Positions 45,687-57,729 are shown, counted from the stretch's first letter. The stretch is DNA of 57,729 nucleotides from Lingula anatina (GCF_001039355.2 NW_019775738.1:1-57729), one strand, 5' to 3'. Notes: generated by a model from the letters alone, not told the origin. Program-made: numbers and translations.

Positions 45687-47247
45687 ATAATTTTAACTCT
45701 CCGCCATTTTGGTCCCTGGTAAAAGATAGAGATTTAATTTAAGTATTTAACTCGAAGTTCCTGATACACAAAAAGACAGTGTTTCCGGATCAAACTGTTT
45801 ACACTCTGGCACTCTGACCTGAAGTTTAAGAGGGGAAATGAACATTTTCAAATGTAAGGTGTATACTGGTGCTAATAGTCGACGTGTACTGCACCCAGTA
45901 CAGTATATATTGTATAGTATCACTTACAACACGCTGGCGCACTGCCTTTAAACACTTTGGTAGATAAAAAGGGAGACATACAGTCGGACAAACAGACATA
46001 TTGGTTGGATAAATAGATGGATGGACAGCCGAATATTTATGTATACCAGTCACCATAGGTTGATACATTATATTATTTGTTCTAATGTGTCAACTGCTCT
46101 ATGGGGAGTCTATAGTGAGTAAATATTCCATCTGCACAACAGATAAATAAATACCTAGTCTAAGCAATCTTTATTAAATAAAAGTAAGTAAGTAACCAAT
46201 CTTTACCAGAGATAAGTGATTAACTAACCTACCTTATCTGGACAAAAATGAATAAATAAGTAAACAATATTTACTTAATATTGATAAATACACGAAAGTA
46301 GCCAGTAGGCCTATTAACTAATTTTTAAATAAAGAAGTAATACAAGCTTCATTTAAGATACGAAAGGTGTTTTGTTTTTTCATAATAAAAGGGATGGTAC
46401 ATTTTAAACTAGCCTGGTGTATTTTGGTAATTTTCCGGAATGAAGCCAATGATGTAACTGAATCTTTCGTACCAGAGTTGTAAAGGCGTTGTATTAATTA
46501 AACTTTTTAAAATAATTATTTGTACGAAGTTTCATAGAAGTCATTTTCTTTGGCCAACCAAACTCCATGTCATACACTAAAGTCTCTGCAAAACATAAAA
46601 ACTGTCAAATACCTTCAGAAATAAAATTACCTTTCGATAATAATAATAATAACGATAAAAATAACAACCATAATAAAGTTTTTTTTCCAGCCATTGTTTG
46701 TGTATAATAAAACACACTTAAAACGGAAATTGGTTAAGTACCTCGTGTTTAAGAAAAATCAAATAGATAAATAAAAATAAAATAAAATAGTACAAAACAA
46801 TAACGTGCAGGTGACTTTTATATCTCTCTTATAACGTCAGGGTATTAAGAAACTTAGGCGTTCTCCATTAATACAAATACATAAATCTTTTATCAAAATT
46901 CTTCTCAAAGTGTTATTGCACTTGACAGGCCTTTGGGAGCATACTATTAAAAAATCCGACATCCTAAAAATAGTGCGTGTAATTACTCGTAAGTCATGAG
47001 TACGCTAAGGTGTGCGCATTTTGTCCTGTGCTCACCCACACCAGTGGGGTGAAAAAGCTAGTTCAGTCGTGCGTGCTGAACCGCAACAGTTTGGCTTAAT
47101 GCAGTATGACAAAATAGACTTCATACAGTTTACCCTATTTCCGTCATGGAAAATAGTGTTGAGGCCTGTCTGACTCAGTCGTTTTAAACAAATCTCAACT
47201 TAAAGAGGGTATTGGCTATTTACATTTTGTTTATCTGTTTGTTTATT

Positions 47248-47487
47248 TCATATTTGTATGTTGATTACAACAGATATTGGGGCTGGCGAATTTTTTTTTT
47301 TTTTTGGTTGCGATGGGTGGTGCGTTCTCCGCTTTACAATGTAGCATAGATGGCTATAATCAGATGTCTGTATATTGAAGTCGTCTTTGGAAGTCGATGT
47401 TGAGATGTTTCTTTGTGTATTTTGCGATGTACTGGCGAGTCCCCCTGTGACCCAGTGGCTGGTCCCCATTGATTCATTCTCTGTCAT
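47248..47487 (-). CDS. Weak candidate 5' exon, divergent pair
   Basis: A frame starting MTENESMGTSHWVTGGLAS, Ser/Thr/Asn-rich, that ends in a T-run-derived Lys stretch. It starts 28 bases from a plus-strand frame. No homology recognised. Confidence 0.2.
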   Translation of the reverse strand: MTENESMGTSHWVTGGLASTSQNTQRNISTSTSKDDFNIQTSDYSHLCYIVKRRTHHPSQPKKKKNSPAPISVVINIQI

Positions 47488-47515
47488 CTTCTCCGGATCT
47501 TAGTGAATATTAGCG

Positions 47516-47728
47516 ATGTACGGCCCAGATTCGATATCCGGTAGTTTATCTCAGTTTCCAGAAACCAATGGAAGTAGTGAAGTATTCTCTGAATTGTCAT
47601 GGTCCCGTCTCGTCGATGAAATTGCTGTTAATTTTGACAAGACAAACATGATTCAGTACAATGGAATTACACAGCTGATGAAATTATTTAGCATACATTT
47701 TTACAATCCGCTATTTTTCCTTGTTTAA
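47516..47728 (+). CDS. Weak candidate exon, divergent pair
   Basis: A frame starting MYGPDSISGSLSQFPETNGS with balanced, coding-like composition for about 50 residues before it turns hydrophobic and AT-rich. It could be an independent 5' exon or chance. No link to the CBM14 gene start at 47843 is visible. Confidence 0.2.
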   Translation: MYGPDSISGSLSQFPETNGSSEVFSELSWSRLVDEIAVNFDKTNMIQYNGITQLMKLFSIHFYNPLFFLV

Positions 47729-47842
47729 TTCTATCATTTCATAGTGTTTTGTTACAAATGTGCTCATCTATGCCACTGATTTATTTATTATTTCATTTAC
47801 CGGGTAACTGTTTTATCATTACTTTAAGGTATCCAGATACGC

Positions 47843-50800
47843 ATGATGACAAGCAAGACTACTACGATCTTAAGTGTGTTTGTGCTGGTGACGGTAATTG
47901 CTATCTGTTCCGGACAACCACCAAGTAAGTGCTGAATAGGCCTACAAATACTAAACACGTAGAATCATGGGAGTATCCACAAATCTACATTTGAATTTTT
48001 AACATAATTTTTCTGAGATATGTTTACATGATGTCAGTAATATGACAGTATTTTTTCTAACTTTTACATTAACATTATCAATTTTACAAAATCCCATTTT
48101 GAAAGAATTATAGCATTATCTTCTTATTTGCTGCTACTAAAAATTCTACATGTTAGCCTCTGCCGTTTCCAATGACTCCTTACGTTACATAATTTACTAC
48201 AAACTGAGCTCTACAGTCAGCATGCCGCCTCTGCTAATGGTGATCTCTGTAACGCATGGTGCGTATACATGTATCACTTAAAAATAGCCCCATATACTAA
48301 TTAAAAATCAAAATATCATTTTTTCAATTGCAGAAGATCCAAGAGAAACCGCAGCATTTCCGGTGAGCGGTTTTGAATTCACGTGCCAAGGAGGCTGGCC
48401 CAATGGCCTGTACATGGATCACCATAACTGTACCCGGTTCTACCACTGTGTGAACGGGAAGCTGCTGAAGTCGTACCAGTGTCCTTTCATGAGACCTTTC
48501 TATGACAAACACAAAAGTCAGTGTGAAAACGCCGGGAATGTGAGGTCACAGTGTCTTCACACTGGCAAGAGGGTGTCGCGTAAGTTTTACGACAAGGATT
48601 GTTCTTTTATGTTCATTTTATAAACAGGCTCGTAGCCAGCATTTTCAAAAGGGGGCTTTTTTCTGAAAAAGTGAACCCTTTGCCATGAAACCTCCGTGTA
48701 CCAAGATAAAGTTTTACCAAGAGAGGACCTTTACCGGCAAAAAGGGGGTCTCTTTCGTTCCCCGCTGAACCCCCTGGCTACGGGCCTGTATAACTTCCGC
48801 CAGCCAACGGGTTGATAAATTAATTACAGTAGGCTGACCAAATAAAGATCTTAACACAATTGATGGAACTTTTAGAGATAGACTGACCAGGGGAAAAATT
48901 CAATTCAAGTAAACTCCGACCTCCGTGTATTTGAAAGAGATTTAAATTGATAACTGTTATTAACAATTTGCCTTGTCAGAGGCTTTTGCTGTGTTTTAAT
49001 TCAGTTTTGTTCTTTTCAGTTCTTTAGGGCTCTTATCTTTCTGCTCAGTACTACTCTGATATTCAGTTATTTATTTAATGTTCAATTTACCCACCTATCA
49101 AACAAACCTACTTATTAATTTATTTATTCAACTGTCTCCAGTAGCAGGCGATCAGTTGTGAATTTTTAGTCATCTGCATTTCCTCTCTCAATATACATGT
49201 TTTTATTATCTAAAACATTCTGAAAAAAATGTGACATGCACTGAGATATTGTAGAATATCTCTTATTTCATTTGTTGACAGAATAAACTTTCACGGTAAA
49301 CGAGTAGTTAAGACAACTTCTGTAGTTCTCAAGAAAAAATGATCTTTACAGCACCGGTGAGGTTCAAGTGTCCTGACGCGTCCTTCAGCGCCTACCGACA
49401 CCCTGATTGTACCCGGATGTTCCTCTGCTTTGCGGGGAGGTCCAGCGTGGCCATCTGCAGCAACGGGCTTTACTTCAGTGAGAAAGACGGGCGATGCGCC
49501 CCCTACCGGAACTCGACGAATGAGTGCGCTGTATGGGGCGATAGGATAACTTGGCGTAAGTAACACCATTACCCATTAGTTTGGTAGTGTTGTTTTATCA
49601 GCCCATGTTTGGAGCAAGTTTAGGAATCACTCACAAGACTTTCATGCCCTTCTATTCAGTATGTTCATGCGATTGATAAATAAATGTGGATCTTTAGTCA
49701 TCAGTAATTTTACAGACTTGCATATGCTTCTTTTGTCATTCATGCGTATTAAGATTTACAGTTGTATATGTTTGCATTTTCATGTAAATATCTTAAGGAT
49801 TTATAACATTGAATTGAAAACAACCATGTAACATCAGGCAGCACTGTATAACAAACTTGATCTTTTTTTCAGCCGGCTACGAATTGACGACATCAACAAC
49901 AGCGACACCATTACCACGAATCACCATCTCCGGCCAATTTACCACGACCACTACCACCGTTTCCACGACAACCACAACCACTACCCCGAAACCCACCGAG
50001 GCCAAATTCACCTGCCCGACTGTGGGGACCGATTTCTTCCCTCACCCCGTGTATTGTAACTCGTTCTACCTGTGTTCCCGGGGGAAGCCGTCAATACTGC
50101 AGTGCCCGGGGGACGCGTACTGGTTCAGTAAGACCAGGAAGAACTGCATTGCCAGAGCCAATATGAAGAATGAATGTAACGAAGCAGGGATACGGTGGGA
50201 GTGTAAGTCAGCAACATCAATTACAATAATAATAATAATAATAATAATGATAATAATAATAATCATAATAATAATAATAATAATAATAAAGAAGAAGAAG
50301 AAGAAGAGCAACTAATTTTAACAGCTGTGTATTTCAAAGATACCAACCTATATACCTATGTGAACTGTTAATATAAATATAAATGAATTTATATCTATTG
50401 GTGCATTGTACTAGTACATGTGTATTTGCTTATGCACTGTTTTTTTTTTATTCGAACATAATGAAAGAAACATTCTGTCAATGCCATGCATGTATAAATG
50501 CATCTTTATGGGATCAAAATAGTGAGTTTAATAGTATTCTCTCTCTCTGTTTTTCGACCTTAGCGGTGACAACTACCACTCCGGCCCCAACAACGACGCC
50601 GCCATATGCCTGCAAGGGCAAGATTGGCAACTTCCCCCACCCCACAGGATGCAGCGCCACCTATTTTCAGTGTCTCAGCGGTGGGAGGGTACTCGAAATG
50701 CAGTGCGCGGGAGATCTTGTTTTCAACCCGACAGGGGGCGCTGGTGGAATGTGTGACTTGAGGAGTAACACCTTTTTCTGTGAAGAGACTCCAGGTGAGG

Positions 50801-53491
50801 GGTGTTGTGATATGACCGTGCGATCTAGGGTGTCTAGAGGGGTGGGGGAGGCAGGCAAGAAGTCGGTTATATAAAAACACACTTCACTAAGAATGGTGTA
50901 ATTTTTTCTTCAGTCAACAGCTAATATTAAGATAGATTTTACCTACAATATTTCGATGTTTAGCAGGACATCTTCATCAGGGAATGAGGCTATCCAGGTG
51001 AATAGCCTTTACTCAGGAGGTGTACTTGCCACTTGCCTCCCCCCCCCCACACACACACAGATTGTCTTAGGAAAGGGAGGTAGAAGTCAGGGAGGATGGC
51101 ACCATCATTTCTGTTGAGACTGGCCCCTGTCTTCTTGATGTGAATGGCCTTTAGGACTTATCTATATTAGCCGTTGACTTAAAATCATTCTAATAACATA
51201 ACACAGCTGATGAAATTCTTCTCTGACACTACACTGTAAAAATTCAGGCATGTGAGTGGAAAAAAACATATGACTGGATATAAAAAAAAATTCGCCTCAG
51301 AAGAACACACGTCTGCAGGCCTTTAAGTAATTTCGTCATTGCGCTGTATGATAAAAGGTACTATAAAAAGAGATGAATGAATAGATAAATGAACACATAA
51401 ACAGACATGTGCGTGAGTGATTAAAATAATGAATTAATACATGAATTGGTCAATTTATTTATTAATCAACCGTATTAATGTCTCTCTTTCTCACTCTTTC
51501 AGATCTCACTACCCAGGCAGCAGCTAAAACAACGAAGCCTCCTTTTGACCCTCGCGTCTACCTGTCTCCTGTAAACTGTAGCGAGGCTGGAGACGGATGG
51601 TACGCCGAGCCCAGGAACTGCTCCCTCTATCACCAGTGCTACAACGGCGACCACAGAGTCGGCGTCTGCCAGAACGGCGGCTTCTTCAACCCATCCGGGA
51701 TGTTCTGCGACGCGCCGGGCAACGTCAGAGACATTTGTCAACGTAACGGGGTCCCTATACTGCAGTGTAAGCAACCGAACATCTTCTTCGTCCCGCATCC
51801 GTATGATTGCACCAAGTGGTACACCTGCTCTAAGGGCAAAGTTCGCCGAACCCCCAACTCCTGCCCCGAGGGTTCCATCTCCGTGTACAGCAAGTGTACC
51901 ACCCACCTGAAAGATTACCCAGAATGCAGCGTGGACCTCAACCGTGGATACTTCTATGGTAAGTGCGACCTACCGTATCACTTACAGTGGGCGGTCTGTT
52001 ACCCTCATTCCCCCCCCCCCTCGGTCGTGTGCAGAGATACCGCCCTCTCTGCCTTGACCAGATCCTTAATATTCAACAAATTACATTTTATTTTCTCTTT
52101 TATATATGGTATGCTCAGCAACTTTATAAGAATATTCAGTAGGAGTAGATGTACACACTAAACGCTCCTCCAGTTATAAATCTTCCGGACAATAATCTTG
52201 GGATACTGTGAGCAAGTGTTCTGTAACAGCTCCTATAACTGACCAACTGGCTTTGAAGTCCCTGTGTCGCCCCCCCCCCCCCAAAAAAAAAAAAAAAAAA
52301 AAAAACCTGTGCTTTCTACAAGTTTTGTTGANCCCCCCCCCCCCCCAAAAAAAAAAAAAAAAAAAAAAAACTGTGCTTTCTACAAGTTTTGTTGAACATG
52401 ATTGTTTTACTGAGATTTTCTGCCACTGCAGATGACGAGAACACGAGTTCCAGTCTTGGTGATTCTCGCATGTAGGATCGTCACTCTTTGATGCGAGGTT
52501 CGCCACCCCGGGTCCTTTTTATTTCACGTCTACCGTACATGTAGTATAAAAGTCAGAAACGGCACTCCTCAGCAAGGAGTCTGTGCTATCCATTCACGTT
52601 TTGCAGGTTGTAGGTCCCACGTGTCTCAGACTCGTGATGTTTAGGCCTATTTTACTACACATTTTCAAACCACACTCCTTCATTGCAGGTGAGAAAGAAA
52701 AGTCAACAACACCTGCCACAACAACTACAGAGCCAACCACAACGGTTGAAACCACACCTGGTCCAGTTCTGTGTGACACATTCGGGAAGCCCATCTTTAG
52801 ACACGAGACCGATTGCACGGTGTATTACCGCTGTCTCTCAGGAATACGGGCCACGGTGGCCTGCGCAAATGGCACGTGGTTCAATCCTACCATTAATGGG
52901 TGTGACAATAAGGATAATGTTAAAGACTGTTACGAAGGAAAAATATTCACAGGTGAGGATTATAGCATATATGTTCATATACTCATGTAAGCGCAGTATG
53001 GCTTTCTTGTTTATTTCGATCTCGGACACAAAATAGCCTACATAGTTTCGACGCCGCTGTTTACATTCGGGAACATAACTCAATAAAAAAAATCAACCAA
53101 CTTCTAAACCTTAATTATAAAGCGACAACAAATAACACTAAAAAAAAACTGTATATCTCCCTGATACCAACATCTGGAACATAAAATTCTCTTTTTCCCC
53201 CACACAGGTAAACATCCGGGCCTTACCACGGTCACGACAACACCTGAACCTACGACTACAACGAAAAAGACCACCCGGAAGATCGTCCAAAAAACCACCA
53301 GGCCCAGAGAGAAGCAAACTACGAAAAAACAACCGAAAGAGGAGCATGCAACGACAGAGAACAGCTTCCGGGTAACTCGGCGTCCAAAGTTTTGCGTGAG
53401 CGGTCATTGCAAGGGCGGCGCAGGCGCAACACGCATGTCGGAATGGATTGCGGTAGTTGTGATACTGGTTGTGATGGATGCGTTAAGATGA
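47843..53491 (+). CDS. Chitin-binding protein with seven CBM14 domains and a C-terminal hydrophobic tail
   Basis: Eight exons join in phase 1 to 698 residues: 47843-47924, 48334-48579, 49352-49555, 49873-50202, 50564-50794, 51503-51958, 52689-52952 and 53208-53491. Exon 1 (27 codons) encodes the signal peptide (MMTSKTTTILSVFVLVTVIA). Met1 or Met2 may start; the first was taken. Exons 2-5 and 7 carry one six-Cys CBM14 domain each, and exon 6 carries two. Thr-rich linkers open exons 4, 5 and 7. Exon 8 has no CBM14 domain: it is a Lys/Thr-rich stalk followed by a short Cys pair (FCVSGHC), a small-residue stretch (KGGAGA) and a hydrophobic end (WIAVVVILVVM). This fits a GPI-anchor signal or a very short membrane tail, so the protein is probably held at the surface. 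Exons 3-5 match exons 2-4 of the five-domain gene in order and style, which indicates a tandem paralogue. Confidence 0.94.
48625..48788. mobile_element. MITE with CAGGCCCGTAGCC ends in intron 2
   Basis: Starts CAGGCTCGTAGCCAGC and ends CTGGCTACGGGCCTG. Inside are GGGGG runs and CTTTACC/GGTCCAC-like words in reverse order to 13103-13276. Confidence 0.75.
50227..50307. repeat. (AAT)n then (AAG)n microsatellite
   Basis: Begins about 25 bases after the exon 4 donor of the seven-domain CBM14 gene. Confidence 0.95.
52271..52395. repeat. Repeated C-run/A-run/CTGTGCTTTCTACAAG block around a single n
   Basis: The block CCCC...AAAA...CTGTGCTTTCTACAAGTTTTGTTGA is present on both sides of the n at 52332. 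It lies in intron 6 of the seven-domain CBM14 gene and looks like two overlapping contig ends. Confidence 0.85.
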
Positions 53492-55734
53492 GCGATGTTC
53501 AAATGTGCTTCTTTATCACTGAGAATCATCTAATAGTGAATGTGTTTATAAAACATCATGGGTAACTGCATGAAAACGGTTCATACCAAGCACAGACAGT
53601 GAGTACGCTGTGAATTATCGGAACTTCTTCAGTGAAAACAACGCAACCTAGATCACTGATCTCGTGGAATTATAGCCTACCGAACTGAAGTAATATCAGT
53701 GTAAAGGGTAACCTCTTCAAAGGTAGAGTCAATGAGTTAATTATTTTGTATTAACAAAGATCTTGTAGTCAATAATACACTCAACACTCAATAATCAGTA
53801 GTATATAGTTTACTGTAAATAACCCAGGAAACTTATCAATATCGATGACAAAATGTAAATACATTAATCAAGAAGACGGTTTCATGGACATTTACACGTG
53901 TACAATTCTTGAAAACACACATTGTTCTTTAAGTCAAAGAACACATATTGATATTTTTGTCATATCATATCATGTTATATATATTGGGGAATTAGAAGTT
54001 CATCTTTAATAAAATTTGCCATTTATAGAGAAAAAGCAGTAACACGTATGTCGGCCTTTTGATTAAAAGAAAAAATCAGTGCAACCTATTAATGTACATA
54101 GTTTTGATATATTGTTACAACCAAGTTATACAATAATATAACTTTGAATGGTGTAGGCAGATCTAGAGCAGAGAAATAAAGGATCAAGGTTATCTTACTT
54201 CAGGAGACTCAGACCCCTTTTAGACCAAAGTTTAAGTCTACATTGACTTCATATAAACCTGAGCCATTCTGTGGACGAAGCATTGCGCTTGTTTTAATTC
54301 AAATTTAAATAACTAATTCGGACCAGCACTTACTCTATTTGAACTAATTGTGATCACCTTTTCAAATAGAAGCAAACCAATCTTATCAATATTTTTCGGA
54401 CTGAATTTTGCAGCAGATTTTTAGTGAAATTTTAGTGATTATGTTGAATAAAGCTGAATGAAAAAAATTACAGTGGTAGTGTTTTACCTGGGTAGGATTT
54501 CAAAGAGACATTTATCCAATGAGACTGAGCGATTTAATATACCGGTACGTTTCAAGCAAAACCACAAAGATCCTTCTGTATCTGTTTATATATATTCAGT
54601 TGTTATATACATTGTAATACCAACTTGTACAAACTGCATATAAAGAGCTTAGACTTAATTTTCGCCCGATGGTAGGCCTACTTACTTAAATATGAAACTT
54701 CAAATTTGATTTTGAAATTAAACAACTAAAATGGCGATTCGCAGCTAAATCAAACTTCATTTTACAAATTGTATTTTCTTCATCAAGCAGCCTCCGTCAG
54801 CTAATAGATGAGACCAGCAAAGTACATGAACTAAGCTCACACAAAAGGCGTAGAGCAGTCGTGTCTCAGTCAGCAACCTGGAAGTACTGTGGTGAGAAAA
54901 GGAGTCGCGATCTACACCTGAACAACCAGTTGATCTGACACAGAGCACCCAAGCCAATATAAAGGTGCAAATGAGGTCACAGGCATGCTCTTGAAATATT
55001 TAATGCACAGATTGCAAACCATGTTTAATTAATTTAGGGTCCAACATTAAGAAAATTGTATCAAAGTTTCACTCTCCTGGAATCATGAATAATAACAAAA
55101 AAAAAATAAATGAATAAATAAATAATGATAATAATAATAATTCATCGTCTAGCTCCCAAAAAAGGAACATACTTCACTGTCACAAATTCAAAACGTCCAG
55201 CTGCGAAACGTTTTACTCACTTTGAAAATTCAATCATCATAAAATTAAATGACCCGGAACGTTACGTTACCGGAACATAACGTTACCATTTAGGGCTCTT
55301 TACATAATGTAAAGACAAGGTAAAAATTAAAAATTAAATTAAAATTCACACAGTCGTGGACTTTTGGTTCTATACACATACATGTTTTAAAAATTGAAAA
55401 AATTGAATACAACTTTAATTCATTATTATTATTATTATTATTATTGGACACTTCAGCGTGTGAAATGCACCTGTATATTGGGTTTGGGTGAGAGGCGCTA
55501 TGTTCTCACTATGGGCAGTCAGAAAGCTGCCTACCTGTTCTACCGACCATATAAAAAAAGGTTAAATGCCAAGGCTTGGATAACTGAATGAGAATGAATA
55601 CTGTCCCAAAGAGCCATAACGTTGACAACTGTAATGCCCTCTTTATCGTAATCCGTATATTGCAACAACGGTGCGGAGAACTTGTCGATGAAAAAACATT
55701 GGGTGTCATGTCAGGCTCCCAGTATTGAGGGGAG

Positions 55735-56330
55735 TTATGGTCGATATGTACATGTACAGCCAAACTGGTCTTCTCTGTGATAAAGTAGAAAGTTTTCATT
55801 TGATCAATACTCTGCCAACGAAGCATCTGTGGCTCCGTTGTAACTCCGCCGTCTTGGACACAGGTAAACTCTTATACGTAGGTTCGAATCCTAAGACTTT
55901 CAATGTAAAATTTTTGTCCTCGAAATAATCTCTAAAAATTGCGTTTGATTAATATAAGAGGAAACCCGTACGCACGGATGGTGGGCGGGTTCAGTAACGG
56001 CGCAGTCGGTAGCGTGCTTGGTTGAAAAAATTACCAAGACATCAGCAAACCACGGTAACGACAAGTCACGAGTTCAGATCCCAGATGGCGCATGTCAGTT
56101 CACCACAACAACAAGCTGGCCCCGAAAACGAATGCAGGCTCTCGTTTGTCCAAGCAAATCACTTTTTGCATAAAACTCTGGTATAATTAAGAATTAGTGA
56201 TCGATTTTGACAGCAACTTATAACTCGTTATTATCGAAAAGTCTGCGTCGATCGTCTATAATATTTCTTTTTTCTTTGCTTAAAAGTCTTTAAAATGATA
56301 TTAGGCGGGGATGTTCATTGATCTCTATCC
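55735..56330 (+). repeat. 600-bp interspersed repeat with two tRNA-like modules (third copy)
   Basis: Module 1 has TGGCTCCGTTGTAACTCC and GGTTCGAATCC (55829-55892). Module 2 has GGCGCAGTCGGTAGCGTGC near 55998 and GAGTTCAGATCCC near 56070. It is the reverse of 32713-33330, with about 20 percent visible divergence in places. Confidence 0.6.
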
Positions 56331-56345
56331 TATCTACATGTATCT

Positions 56346-56471
56346 ACCAAATGGCGCCGTTTGCCCTCTAAAACACTCCAAGTAGGACGAGAATTGGTTT
56401 CTTATCCGAGGCCTGTACGTCATTCCTAAAAAAATCGGACCCATATTCAAATAACCTTGGATCCGTCCCTG
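56346..56471. mobile_element. Partial CAGTGGCGG-family MITE
   Basis: Family phrase AAATGGCGCCGTTTGCCCTC, ending CTTGGATCCGTCCCTG. Confidence 0.55.
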
Positions 56472-56605
56472 GAGAGACAGTCAATTTAATGTTTGCCTGC
56501 TACGTAAGGTTGTCACCTAAATGGGGGCAGTGAAAGGGAGTACCCCCCCCCCCCCCAACCACCCCCTTGACGAATTACCTGTAAGGTAATTACCTGTACG
56601 GTAAA

Positions 56606-56842
56606 CAGTGGAAGGTTTAGGGGGATGTCAGGGGGGTCCTGACCCCTCTTCAATTTTTGAAAAAAATCACACCAATGGTCCCCTCTTGAAATTAGAATTT
56701 TGGCTATAGCGGAATCATAGTTCTTAACTGTACCAAGTGGCAAAAAATGCCAATATTTACGGTTTCTTCAGCATGCCCCGGAAAGGGGGGAGGGGGACTT
56801 CGCATCCACGGACCCCTTCAAACAATCCTGGATCTGCCCCTG
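56606..56842. mobile_element. CAGTGGCGG-family MITE
   Basis: Starts CAGTGGAAGGTTTAGGGGG and ends ATCCTGGATCTGCCCCTG. The interior matches 9388-9681, including TTGAAATTAGAATTTTG and the GGAATCATAGTTCT type of phrase. Confidence 0.65.
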
Positions 56843-57233
56843 AGTCTGGCTTACCCTGTAGCCCTGGGCCCCGTCACTCGATAGCATCGCACATCGGGAA
56901 TAGCGATATCACATAGAGGCTACAATGTATTATAGGCCTATGGGGCGAGTATGAGCGAGTTATGGAAACGAGACGCTCGCGCCCGGTCGCAATGCACGAT
57001 GCTTTCGAGATATTGCTAGTTCTACGTATTTGGCGCGGGATTTCCAGTGCTATTTTTGCTCATTATTTCCGGAAAAGGTGTGCATTTGAAAAGGTTAAAA
57101 TTCACTGATAGACGATAACTATAGCGCCTACAAGGAAAACAAAGAAACAGGTAATAAGGTACATGTAGTACAGTAAGTATACAGTGTATATTATATTTGG
57201 GATGTCTTTACACTTATATTAAATGTAGGCTAC

Positions 57234-57261
57234 TTATATATATATATATATATATATATAC

Positions 57262-57338
<77 letters not shown>
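57234..57338. repeat. (TA)n microsatellite
   Basis: About 100 bp, broken once by CAGG near 57261. Confidence 0.95.
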
Positions 57339-57340
<2 letters not shown>

Positions 57341-57587
57341 CTGGACAGGCTGCTTTTCTATCTCGTCAACCTTCCATATGTGTCCTGAATTCTTATCATA
57401 GTCATATGTGAGAAGATAGCGGGGTAATAAAACTGTAGGTCGCATTTTTAAGTAGGGCAGGCATCCATTAGATAAAGATGATAAACTGTAGCCTATACAT
57501 GTACCAGTACGAACTTGTACATTGCATTCGTAATTTTCTGCTTTGCAGTAAAAATTGTGTACACAGCAATGATGGACGCAGTGGGGT

Positions 57588-57729
57588 TGGGGGGGGGCAG
57601 AGAAGGGGGGCAGGTTGGGGGTAGGGGAGACAGAGTGGGTGGAGGGGGGACACAGTGGGGTAGGGGAACACAGTGGGGTAGGGAGACAGTGGGGAGAGGG
57701 GAGACACAGTGGGGGTAGGGAGACACAGT
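57588..57729. repeat. G-rich minisatellite running off the right edge
   Basis: Units of about 17-20 bp with the core GACACAGTGGGGTAGGG, irregularly spaced. Confidence 0.85.

Larger units (their letters stand above)
44177..47842. other. Intergenic between the CBM14 genes
   Basis: No sure gene. It holds a possible inverted-repeat element at 44911-45686, low-complexity AATAAATAAGTAAG-type DNA at about 46130-46290 and two weak candidate exons at 47245-47728. Confidence 0.4.
53492..57729. other. 3' flank, repeats but no gene recognised
   Basis: A likely poly(A) signal for the CBM14 gene is AATAAA at 54008-54013. Beyond it are (AAT)n DNA near 55110-55140, the tRNA-related repeat, two CAGTGGCGG-type MITEs, a long (TA)n and a terminal minisatellite. 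No coding exon was recognised on either strand. Confidence 0.45.

Noticed and set aside
50066-50311. Minus-strand frame with poly-Ile and poly-Phe
   Set aside because: Microsatellite (AAT)n translation antisense to CBM14 exon 4.
54757-54957. Minus-strand frame of 66 codons
   Set aside because: No motif, no splice partners, Cys/Ser-rich chance composition.
55829-55892. Possible tRNA gene
   Set aside because: A and B boxes are present but acceptor and anticodon stems do not pair well, and the sequence belongs to a dispersed repeat.

Overview
ORGANISM: This is nuclear DNA from an animal. Genes are split by GT-AG introns of 0.2-2 kb, spacing is wide, the DNA is AT-rich, and the space between genes is filled with microsatellites, MITEs, Tc1-like elements and tRNA-derived SINEs. 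The protein set (membrane dipeptidases, secreted multi-CBM14 chitin-binding proteins, a PAN-like/pentraxin protein) suits a marine invertebrate, most likely a mollusc or other lophotrochozoan. That placement is inference. No bacterial operon, CRISPR array or rRNA gene is visible. LAYOUT: (1) 1-1.7 kb, minus strand: a PAN-like plus pentraxin-domain gene whose last visible exon runs into a Harbinger-like sequence. (2) 2.5-2.9 kb: the C-terminal half of a Tc1 transposase. (3) 6.8-9.2 kb, minus: the first five exons of an unfamiliar gene with a KxxG nucleotidyltransferase-like motif; its 3' part is not found and a one-base gap lies at 6057. (4) 13.9-18.5 kb and 20.7-26.3 kb, plus: two tandem ten-exon M19 membrane dipeptidase paralogues. 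Their eight internal exons have identical lengths, and an N-terminal membrane anchor replaces the GPI tail known in vertebrates. (5) 26.9-28.3 kb, minus: a two-exon gene of unknown function with a PP1-docking-like motif and CRE sites upstream. (6) 34.2-37.1 kb, plus: a secreted protein with five CBM14 domains. (7) 37.1-44.2 kb: a second near-identical copy of the 27.9-37.1 kb segment, starting at a single n at 37143 and cut inside the gene of item 5. (8) 47.8-53.5 kb, plus: a larger paralogue with seven CBM14 domains and a hydrophobic C-terminal tail. (9) 53.5-57.7 kb: repeats only. MAIN READING: The 9.2 kb and 7.0 kb copies on either side of the n at 37143 look like two haplotypes of one locus left unmerged by the assembler. 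They differ by a 1.67 kb Tc1-like insertion with an empty site, a SINE-bearing insertion, and a TTAA-flanked MITE with an empty site. Two other gaps (33477-33776 and 52332) also have repeated sequence on both sides. If so, the true order is dipeptidase 1 - dipeptidase 2 - unknown gene - five-domain CBM14 gene - seven-domain CBM14 gene, and one of the CBM14 copies is an allele. FUNCTION: The CBM14 proteins are secreted or surface chitin binders (cuticle, shell matrix, gut lining or defence). The dipeptidases are zinc ectoenzymes that split dipeptides outside the cell. Apart from tandem duplication within each family, nothing shows that neighbouring genes act together.
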